Shown here: positions 5,924 through 10,747 of the stretch, one piece after another | Layout of the letters: each line of letters opens with the position of its first letter | Position numbering within the stretch: the first letter of the stretch is position 1 | Origin: Anaerolinea thermophila | Lineage (GTDB): Bacteria; Chloroflexota; Anaerolineae; Anaerolineales; Villigracilaceae | NCBI GenBank assembly: GCA_022729775.1 | Contig: DZBA01000093.1 | Span: 1 to 10,747 of the forward strand | Reading direction: 5' to 3' | DNA length: 10,747 bases | Translations under genes and position numbers: made by a program | Notes under the pieces: generated by a model | Databases searched by the model: none | What the model was told of the DNA's origin: nothing | What the model saw: the letters and a program-made list of their open reading frames with translations, nothing else

Positions 5924-6009
5924 CAAGACAAAGGGTCGGGACCCAAACCGTCCCTCTGTCCTGTTGCCAGGGCGTTTTTCCCTTGAAGCCGGCGCCCCGA
6001 CCGCAAACT

Positions 6010-6669
6010 TTAGAAGACCAACCCCAGTTGTTTGGCGCGCGCAAGCGCGGCGGTTTTGGTGTGTACTTCTAATCGCTCATACGATTCGGATAATAAATTC
6101 CTTACCGTTGAATGGGATACGCCTAAGTTCAGCGCAATCTGTTTTGCAGACATATCTGGATAGTTCGCGCAGATGGTTAAGATTTCCGTTTGGCGACGGG
6201 TCAGCCTGTTGTTGTGTGAACTTTTTTCTTCCAGTATGGCTTTTACTTTCTCGCTGAAGTGCTGACTTCCATTTGCAATCTTTTTGATAATGACTGCCAG
6301 TTTTTGTATCGAGCTGGTATCCTCTTTGAGGATGTAACCGCTGATGCCTGCTTTGTATAATTCTTTGATGAGCAACATTTCTTTGAACATCGAAATAACC
6401 AGGACGTTCATTCCGGGACGCTCGTTCAACATCTTTGGGATGTAAGTGCGCATTAGTGTATAGTCTTCGTTGCTCGAAGAAATTGGCACCTGTAAATCCG
6501 TGATGAGGACGTCAATATCAGGATGGGTCTTCAGGATCCTGATTAGGTCTTCACTGTTGAGCGCGGTATCTATAATCGCGATCTCTTTATGCTCACGCAG
6601 GCGCAACAAGTACCCATCAATGATGCTTTGGTGGTCGTCCAAAATAGCAACTTTGATTTTATTTTGCAC
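6010..6669 (-). CDS. NarL/LuxR-family response regulator
   Basis: A 219-residue two-domain regulator. The receiver (about 5-125) has the acidic pair D11-D12, phospho-acceptor D58 in V-L-I-T-D-L-Q-V-P, switch S93 and K115 in G-Y-I-L-K-E-D. The loop after D58 is longer than usual (I-S-S-S-N-E-D-Y-T-L-M-R). The C-terminal GerE helix-turn-helix contains L-T-R-R-Q-T-E-I-L and S-A-K-Q-I-A-L-N-L-G-V-S-H-S-T-V-R. GTG at 6669 is chosen because AAAGGA lies 9 bases before it and the receiver begins right after. Upstream in-frame TTG codons at 6699 and 6678 have no proper binding site. The histidine kinase gene ends 85 bases upstream on the same strand, so these two almost certainly form a cognate pair. 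A TATAAT in that gap suggests an additional promoter. Confidence 0.95.
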   Translation of the reverse strand: MQNKIKVAILDDHQSIIDGYLLRLREHKEIAIIDTALNSEDLIRILKTHPDIDVLITDLQVPISSSNEDYTLMRTYIPKMLNERPGMNVLVISMFKEMLLIKELYKAGISGYILKEDTSSIQKLAVIIKKIANGSQHFSEKVKAILEEKSSHNNRLTRRQTEILTICANYPDMSAKQIALNLGVSHSTVRNLLSESYERLEVHTKTAALARAKQLGLVF

Positions 6670-6707
6670 GGCGGACAATCCTTTATTTTTTGAGACCAAT
6701 ATTTAAC

Positions 6708-6713
6708 ATTATA
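6708..6713 (-). promoter_or_regulatory. TATAAT -10 element in the kinase-regulator gap
   Basis: A perfect TATAAT lies on the minus strand 38 bases before the GTG start of the response regulator, and the leader would include the AAAGGA ribosome binding site. No good -35 lies at 16-18 bases. The regulator may therefore be expressed both from here and by readthrough from the kinase gene. Confidence 0.45.
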
Positions 6714-6754
6714 TAACGCGCTTTGAACCCTTTTGTGTAAAACCGTACAAATGT

Positions 6755-8380
6755 CTACGCAGGCGGTGAAATTGGTTCGATTGGCGCGCAGGCGGTGATG
6801 GTAAATCCTTTGCTGGTTGAACTGGTTTCCACTCTGCCGCCTAAAATCGAGAATCTTTCTTTAATGCCCAAGATGCCAATGCCATTTGATTTGTTGTTTT
6901 TTCTTCTTTCTTTGCCGTTATCCGCAACCGAGACGCTGACCCAGTTGTCTTGCACACTCATCACAACATGCGCTTGCGTTGCGTTGGAGTGTTTGACGCT
7001 ATTGGTTAGGGCTTCTTGCAAGAAGCGGTACAAGCTGATGGCTGTTTCTTCCGATAGGCTGACTTGCCCTTCACAGGCGCAGGTTATTTTTATTTTTCCG
7101 ATGGTTTCGAATTCTTCGCAGTAGCTTCTCAGCGCAAGGTCAATGCCGCCTACATCCAAGATCGCTGGGCGCATGTGACGCGATATCATCCTGACTGTCC
7201 CGATGGTGTTTTCTACTTCTTCAACAGCCAATTTCAACCGTTTCTTCAAAGAAGCGTAGACGCTTCGCTCGTTGGTTTGCGCTTTTTTTCTGGAAGCCAA
7301 TTCCAGAATCATATCCGCAAGGGAATTTTTCAATCGAACCAATAACTGCCCGGCTTCGTTGTGCAGCTCGCGTGAGATGCGTTTGCGCTCATTTTCTTGT
7401 TCGCGTAGGAGGCTGCGCGTCAACTCCTGCATTTGTTCATGGCTGCTTGTGAGTTCTTCATTTTGTTTGCTTAGTTTTGTTGCCATGGTTTGCATGGAGT
7501 CGGTCAGGTTATCAATCTCATCTGTGATGTTGCTGCGCCCATCCTTGATGGATGAAAAATCCGCTTGTTTATTTTCACCGATTTGTTTGGCAACAGCCGA
7601 GAGATTGGAAATCGGCTTTGAGATCGTCTTATTCAAGTTGAAGGTAATCCACAGCAGCACGCCGTACGTGATGAGAAATGTAACCAGCGCGGCGATGCCC
7701 ATATCCCATTTGATTTTTGTAATCTTTGCCGCGGAAATATCCACGCCCAACGCGCCGACGATGTTTCCGTTTTTATCCTTGATGGGCATGTAGGTCGAAA
7801 CCCATTCGCCGTATTCGTCTGTGTATGGTTCCCATATATCGGTTCTTTTTATCAACCCTTTGGGCATGTTTGACGTGCCATCGTTGTTGAATTCAGCCGC
7901 ATCGTATTGCTGGCAAAATTTAAAGGACTCTTCTTTTTTTACGAAATACCAACTTGAGCTGATGATGATGACCGTATCTTCGCGCGGTCCCTTGACATAC
8001 GTGTAGATGGACATATCGGGGTGGTACAAGACGACCCGTTCAAGCCACTGCATGTGCGCTTCGAAGTGCGGATTATTCTCCGGGTAATAGCCGTTGCCTG
8101 TAGCGTCGTTTGTTATGTAAGGCGAAGGCGGACAGTTTATATTTTTTTCACTTTCCTCTTCGTATAATTTTACAAAGTTTTCGACATCAATATCTTTGAC
8201 CGCCGCCTCTGCTACGTGCGCAATTTCATTCGTCAATAGCCGCGTTGTATTTTGGACAGCGTAATCGTAATACCAATAGTACGTAAAGATATACACTGGT
8301 GTGAAGACCGCCAAAAAGAGAAATTGAATCTTCTGGCTTAGGCTGATAAAAGGTTGGGGTTTGGGGGGATGGTTGGGCAT
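6755..8380 (-). CDS. Membrane sensor histidine kinase (NarX/DesK-like, HisKA_3)
   Basis: A 541-residue kinase. TM1 spans about residues 18-38. An extracytoplasmic sensor (39-226) ends in Y-M-P-I-K-D-K-N-G-N-I-V-G-A-L-G-V-D-I-S, typical of Cache/PAS-like folds. TM2 is about 227-247, HAMP about 248-303, then a short coiled coil. HisKA_3 has phospho-acceptor H340 in E-R-K-R-I-S-R-E-L-H-N-E-A-G-Q. The HATPase has N460 in Q-E-A-L-T-N-S-V-K-H-S, D487 in A-D-N-G, and G-I-G-I-L-G-I-K-E-R. Position 341 is Asn where the family usually has Asp or Glu. ATG 8380 is chosen because TM1 and a TATAAT follow and precede it correctly; the frame stays open to 8647, but that part is antisense to the next gene. 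It pairs with the response regulator downstream. The ligand is unknown. Confidence 0.95.
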   Translation of the reverse strand: MPNHPPKPQPFISLSQKIQFLFLAVFTPVYIFTYYWYYDYAVQNTTRLLTNEIAHVAEAAVKDIDVENFVKLYEEESEKNINCPPSPYITNDATGNGYYPENNPHFEAHMQWLERVVLYHPDMSIYTYVKGPREDTVIIISSSWYFVKKEESFKFCQQYDAAEFNNDGTSNMPKGLIKRTDIWEPYTDEYGEWVSTYMPIKDKNGNIVGALGVDISAAKITKIKWDMGIAALVTFLITYGVLLWITFNLNKTISKPISNLSAVAKQIGENKQADFSSIKDGRSNITDEIDNLTDSMQTMATKLSKQNEELTSSHEQMQELTRSLLREQENERKRISRELHNEAGQLLVRLKNSLADMILELASRKKAQTNERSVYASLKKRLKLAVEEVENTIGTVRMISRHMRPAILDVGGIDLALRSYCEEFETIGKIKITCACEGQVSLSEETAISLYRFLQEALTNSVKHSNATQAHVVMSVQDNWVSVSVADNGKERRKNNKSNGIGILGIKERFSILGGRVETSSTSKGFTITACAPIEPISPPA

Positions 8381-8386
8381 GAGCCT

Positions 8387-8392
8387 ATTATA
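8387..8392 (-). promoter_or_regulatory. TATAAT six bases before the kinase ATG (likely leaderless)
   Basis: The minus-strand reading is TATAAT, AGGCTC, ATG. The expected transcript start coincides with the ATG. The region where a -35 would fall (about 8410-8416) is the -10 of the divergent C45 gene. Confidence 0.55.
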
Positions 8393-8408
8393 GCCAAATC
8401 CTGCCGCA

Positions 8409-8417
8409 TGATATAAT
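8409..8417 (+). promoter_or_regulatory. Extended -10 promoter (TGATATAAT) of the C45 gene
   Basis: A TGnTATAAT extended -10 (TG at 8409-8410, TATAAT 8412-8417) faces the C45 peptidase gene. A start near 8424 gives a leader of about 42 bases. No good -35 is seen, as is usual for extended -10 promoters. It overlaps the zone needed by the divergent kinase promoter. Confidence 0.55.
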
Positions 8418-8422
8418 TTCGT

Positions 8423-8453
8423 TGCCCTGGGGTGTCCGGGGCAGTTTTTATTT
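8423..8453 (+). promoter_or_regulatory. Terminator-like hairpin in the C45 leader (possible attenuator)
   Basis: TGCCCTGG (8423-8430) pairs with TCCGGGGCA (8435-8443) as an 8-bp stem with one G-U and a 5-base loop, followed by GTTTTTATTT. It lies between the predicted transcript start and the ribosome binding site at 8455-8461. No plus-strand gene upstream needs a terminator here. It could attenuate transcription or stabilise the 5' end of the mRNA. Confidence 0.55.
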
Positions 8454-8465
8454 ACGGAGGAAACC

Positions 8466-9575
8466 ATGCCTAAAAATGAAATACCAAATACTGTTGACCA
8501 TAACGCGCCGCCGCCGCTGATCGAAGTGAAAGGCACAAACCTTGAAATGGGACAACAGATCGGCGAAGCCATGCGCGAGCAGGTTAAACGCAGCATCGAA
8601 AACGCCCACATCCTGATTGACGCAGCATACAACGAACTTGAACTCACCTGGCAGGGCGCGCAGAATCAATCGCGTAAATATTTGCCCTTTGCTGAGGAGC
8701 GTTACCCGCAGTATGTGGATGAATTACGCGGAATCGCGCAGGGCGCAAATATCGCCTTCGATGATGTTGTTGTGCTAAACGCGATGGAAGCTGTCACCAC
8801 CGACGCGCTGCATCTTACGCGCTGTACCAGCATGGCGGTCAATGAAACTCGCACAGCCGATGGTCATGTCCTTGCCGGGCATAATGAAGATTGGATTCCC
8901 GAAGATGAGGGAGATGTGTTTGTCGTCTCTGCCAAGCCGGATAAAGAGCCGCCTTACCTTGCGATGACCTACGGCGGGCTGCTGCCCAATGTGGGATTTA
9001 ACGCGTATGGAATCGCGCAGCTGATCAACTCTGTTTACCCGGGCGATTCGCGCATCGGGATTCCGCGTTTGGTTGTCTCGCGCGCGGTTTTATCCTCGCG
9101 CCGAATTTCCGGCGCCATCGGGCGGACTCTTGTCCCGCATCGCGCGGCGGGCTACAATCACCTCATTGTCCATGAAAGCGGTGAGTTGTATTCCATCGAA
9201 GTTTCTGCGCGCAAGTTTGAAATTCTATACGGGTTGGATGGTTATATGGTTCACACGAATCATTATCTCGACCCGAAGATGCGCGAGATAGAAAAAGACC
9301 CCGAAGAATTATTGTCGTCGCGCGTGCGTTATCACCGCGCCTCGCGCTTGCTGCGTCAAAGTGAAAAACATACCATCAAGAGTTTGCAGGCGATTCAAAA
9401 AGATCACGTTAACGTCCCAAATTCGATTTGCAATCACAACATTGCCGGGGCTGACCCGCTCGACCGCGAGAAGACCATCTCTGCGCTGGTGATTGATTTG
9501 ACCGCGCGCGAAATGCACATCACCTGGGGAAACCCCTGCCAGAATAGTTATCACACGTATCATCTGGCTGAATAA
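8466..9575 (+). CDS. Peptidase C45 / acyl-CoA:6-aminopenicillanate acyltransferase-like protein
   Basis: A 369-residue Ntn-hydrolase of the C45 group, which cleaves or transfers acyl groups on amides after autocatalytic cleavage exposes an N-terminal Cys. The predicted nucleophile is C120 in L-T-R-C-T-S-M-A-V, followed by D-G-H-V-L-A-G-H-N-E-D-W (132-143), the family signature. The N-terminal G-T-N-L-E-M-G-Q-Q-I-G-E segment is also typical. The residue before the cysteine is Arg, whereas the fungal penicillin acyltransferase has Gly. No signal peptide is seen. The CGGAGGA Shine-Dalgarno is 4-5 bases before ATG 8466. The gene stands alone, diverging from the sensor kinase, with its own terminator. 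Bacterial members act on varied N-acyl compounds, so the substrate cannot be named. Family call strong, function open. Confidence 0.9.
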   Translation: MPKNEIPNTVDHNAPPPLIEVKGTNLEMGQQIGEAMREQVKRSIENAHILIDAAYNELELTWQGAQNQSRKYLPFAEERYPQYVDELRGIAQGANIAFDDVVVLNAMEAVTTDALHLTRCTSMAVNETRTADGHVLAGHNEDWIPEDEGDVFVVSAKPDKEPPYLAMTYGGLLPNVGFNAYGIAQLINSVYPGDSRIGIPRLVVSRAVLSSRRISGAIGRTLVPHRAAGYNHLIVHESGELYSIEVSARKFEILYGLDGYMVHTNHYLDPKMREIEKDPEELLSSRVRYHRASRLLRQSEKHTIKSLQAIQKDHVNVPNSICNHNIAGADPLDREKTISALVIDLTAREMHITWGNPCQNSYHTYHLAE

Positions 9576-9579
9576 CATC

Positions 9580-9609
9580 ATCCCGACCGTTCTGCGGTCG
9601 GGATTTTTT
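9580..9609 (+). terminator. Intrinsic terminator of the C45 gene
   Basis: ATCCCGACCG (9580-9589) and CGGTCGGGAT (9595-9604) form a 10-bp perfect stem with a TTCTG loop, followed directly by TTTTT. The U-tract overlaps the stop codon of the convergent nadD gene. Confidence 0.93.
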
Positions 9610-10219
9610 ATTCCACCCGGTACAATTGCTGTTCTTCAATATATTCATACACCGAAGGCAACAGGTAATACCGATATGCTTTTTCCTGCGCGATGCGCTC
9701 GCGCAATTCGCTCGATGACAACTCTTGCAATAGCACATCGAGAAATTTCACTTTTTCTTTCAAGCCGGGAATTTGCGCGGTTACGGCATCGGGATCAAAT
9801 GGGTCGGTGGGGCGGCGCATCACGCCGATTTGACGGACAACATCCACGATGGCGGCAGGGTTGCGCCATTGCGGAAAATCGCGGAAGGAGTCTCCGCCAA
9901 TCAAGAGGGTAAGATCCGCGTTGGTTTCCTGTTGAGCAAGCAGTCGCGCGGTATCTATGGTGTAATGCGGACCGGGGCGGTTAATTTCCAAATATGAAAT
10001 TTCAAACAGGGGATTATCCGCGATTGCGCGCTTTAACATTTCCAAACGGTGTAAAAGCGGAGTCAGGGGTTGGTCTAATTTGTGGGGCGGGTCCGGCGCA
10101 AGCATCCACAAAACGCGCGAGAGTTTGAGTTGATGCGCGGCTTCACTTGCAAGGATTAAATGTCCCAAATGGGGCGGGTCGAAGGTTCCGCCAAAAAGTC
10201 CAATTTGTGCGCGAGTCAT
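9608..10219 (-). CDS. nadD: Nicotinate-nucleotide adenylyltransferase
   Basis: Joins ATP and nicotinate mononucleotide to give deamido-NAD in NAD biosynthesis. The 203-residue protein starts M-T-R-A-Q-I-G-L-F-G-G-T-F-D-P-P-H-L-G-H, with the (H/T)-x-G-H nucleotidyltransferase site at H17-L-G-H20. It ends with the second ATP motif as S-S-S-E-L-R (168-173). Length and motifs are normal for NadD. ATG 10219 is chosen because the Rossmann motif begins six residues later; the frame runs on to 10405 but encodes an AT-rich, non-family extension. TATACT lies exactly 6 bases before the ATG and no Shine-Dalgarno is present. In many bacteria nadD is next to rsfS; here rsfS lies about 7.4 kb away and no yqeK is seen in the window. 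Confidence 0.96.
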   Translation of the reverse strand: MTRAQIGLFGGTFDPPHLGHLILASEAAHQLKLSRVLWMLAPDPPHKLDQPLTPLLHRLEMLKRAIADNPLFEISYLEINRPGPHYTIDTARLLAQQETNADLTLLIGGDSFRDFPQWRNPAAIVDVVRQIGVMRRPTDPFDPDAVTAQIPGLKEKVKFLDVLLQELSSSELRERIAQEKAYRYYLLPSVYEYIEEQQLYRVE

Positions 10220-10225
10220 GGCGTG

Positions 10226-10231
10226 AGTATA
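10226..10231 (-). promoter_or_regulatory. TATACT six bases before the nadD ATG (possible leaderless promoter)
   Basis: The minus-strand reading is TATACT, CACGCC, ATG. There is no Shine-Dalgarno. The upstream 90 bases are AT-rich with no convincing -35. The spacing matches that of the sigma factor and kinase genes. Confidence 0.45.
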
Positions 10232-10321
10232 TCGCAAAGTTTTATATGATGTTTTTATTTTCTTTAAGAATTCTTCATATTCTGTTGTTAATATATAGCC
10301 ACCAAAGGAGATTTTCATACT

Positions 10322-10627
10322 ATGTCTACAACTAATAAATGGCTTATCGGAATTGGCGTTGTTCTTCTGCTCGTTGTGATGTACACGCTGCCTTTTGTAT
10401 TTCAATCTACTTCATTGACGCCCGGCGGCATGATGGGAGGGAACGGCAGTGGCATGATGCAAGGCGGTCGTATGGGCGGCAATGGCGGCATGATGCACAA
10501 CAGCGGAATGATGGGGAATAGTTTCTTCGGCATTGGCTACGGGTTGATGTGGATAATCCCCCTATCGCTTTTGACTTTGGTTGGGTTGGGCATCGCGGCT
10601 TTGATTAAATACCTCCGTTCTGCATAA
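10322..10627 (+). CDS. Small two-helix membrane protein with a Met/Gly-rich loop
   Basis: A 101-residue protein with a hydrophobic helix at about residues 7-27, a loop at 28-67 and a second helix at about 70-96, ending K-Y-L-R-S-A. The loop from 35 to 66 is almost only Gly, Met, Asn, Ser and one His. Nine Met fall in 28 residues, as four M-M pairs (37-38, 45-46, 57-58, 63-64) plus Met51, with His59. Met/His-rich segments often bind Cu(I) or Ag(I), so a metal role is possible but is only an inference. ATG 10322 is preceded by AAAGGAG at 10304-10310, spacing about 11. It is divergent from nadD and followed by a strong terminator, so it is probably monocistronic. The two-helix, Met-loop layout resembles unnamed small membrane proteins; I do not recognise a named family. 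Confidence 0.85.
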   Translation: MSTTNKWLIGIGVVLLLVVMYTLPFVFQSTSLTPGGMMGGNGSGMMQGGRMGGNGGMMHNSGMMGNSFFGIGYGLMWIIPLSLLTLVGLGIAALIKYLRSA

Positions 10628-10647
10628 TCAGCCGCGCTGTTCGTCTG

Positions 10648-10679
10648 ACAGACCTCGAAGATTCGGGGTCTGTTTTTTT
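10648..10679 (+). terminator. Strong intrinsic terminator of the small membrane protein gene
   Basis: ACAGACCTCGA (10648-10658) pairs with TTCGGGGTCTGT (10663-10673), an 11-bp stem with one G-U and a 4-base loop, followed by a run of seven T ending at 10679. Confidence 0.93.
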
Positions 10680-10708
10680 GCCAGCAATTCCAAGTCTAAA
10701 ACCCTTTG

Positions 10709-10738
10709 CCACCGATTTCACGGATTTTCACCGATTGA
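10709..10738. repeat. Run of three degenerate 10-bp repeats at the right edge
   Basis: CCACCGATTT, CACGGATTTT and CACCGATTGA follow one another, sharing a CAC-(C/G)-GATT core. The run stops in an A-tract at the window edge. Similar cacggatt-type repeats are common between genes in many bacterial genomes. Partial and of unknown role. Confidence 0.5.
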
Positions 10739-10747
10739 TTAAAAAAA

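Noticed and set aside
5933..5997. Hairpins in the gap after the LuxR-type regulator
   Set aside because: Short stems (5933-5936 with 5941-5944, and 5970-5974 with 5993-5997) have long or tight loops and no clear U-tract, so I do not call a terminator.
8381..8647. N-terminal extension of the histidine kinase frame
   Set aside because: It is antisense to the C45 coding region and its promoter and encodes no family sequence; ATG 8380 with TATAAT before it and TM1 after it fits better.
10261..10297. Promoter for the small membrane protein gene
   Set aside because: Several AT-rich hexamers are present but none has a matching -35 at 16-18 bases, so no specific promoter is called.
10220..10405. 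N-terminal extension of the nadD frame
   Set aside because: NadD proteins begin at the G-G-T-F-D-P-P-H motif region; the extension is AT-rich, crosses the divergent promoter region and overlaps the next gene.
1..10747. CRISPR arrays, tRNA genes, transposases or phage genes
   Set aside because: No regularly spaced repeats with unique spacers, no cloverleaf-like sequence and no matching protein motifs were found.

Overview
The window looks like a piece of a mesophilic Chloroflexota genome, most likely class Anaerolineae. This is inferred from the style of the proteins (a Pro/Ala/Glu-rich TPR protein with repeated L-P-D-W-L-type motifs, a NarL-type kinase/regulator pair, an ECF sigma factor with a zinc-finger partner), the moderate G+C content and the mixture of Shine-Dalgarno and apparently leaderless genes. 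No rRNA gene is present to confirm it. I see no tRNA, CRISPR array, transposase or phage gene, and no gene-free stretch longer than about 150 bases.

Left end, plus strand (1-1830): the C-terminal 398 residues of a large, mostly disordered TPR protein cut by the window edge, then ndk (nucleoside diphosphate kinase, GTG start, strong ribosome binding site). A long inverted repeat and a strong bidirectional terminator separate ndk from the genes that converge on it.

Centre, minus strand (8380 down to 1834): eight genes in one direction. In transcription order they are a membrane sensor histidine kinase, a LuxR/NarL response regulator, a capsule-type glycosyltransferase-like protein, an ECF sigma factor, a small zinc-finger (HxxxCxxC) putative anti-sigma protein, a single-domain receiver, thpR (RNA 2',3'-cyclic phosphodiesterase family) and rsfS (ribosomal silencing factor). 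Promoter-like elements suggest at least four transcription units: kinase; regulator; glycosyltransferase-like protein plus sigma and zinc-finger protein; receiver-thpR-rsfS. The rsfS gene has no ATG, GTG or TTG upstream of its conserved N-terminus. It either starts at CTG behind a good ribosome binding site, or carries an in-frame TGA three codons into an ATG-started frame.

Right end (8381-10747): a peptidase C45 (acyl-CoA:6-aminopenicillanate acyltransferase-like) gene diverges from the kinase gene, and the two promoters appear to overlap. It is followed by a terminator, by nadD on the minus strand, and by a small two-helix membrane protein with a Met/Gly-rich loop that ends in another strong terminator. 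A short 10-bp repeat run begins near the right edge.

Themes: several minus-strand genes have a TATAAT-like hexamer exactly 6 bases before an ATG that lacks a Shine-Dalgarno sequence, which points to leaderless transcripts. Two-component signalling, an ECF/anti-sigma pair, translation shut-down (RsfS) and RNA end processing (ThpR) sit side by side. That suggests a stress or growth-state control region, but the sequence does not prove functional linkage.
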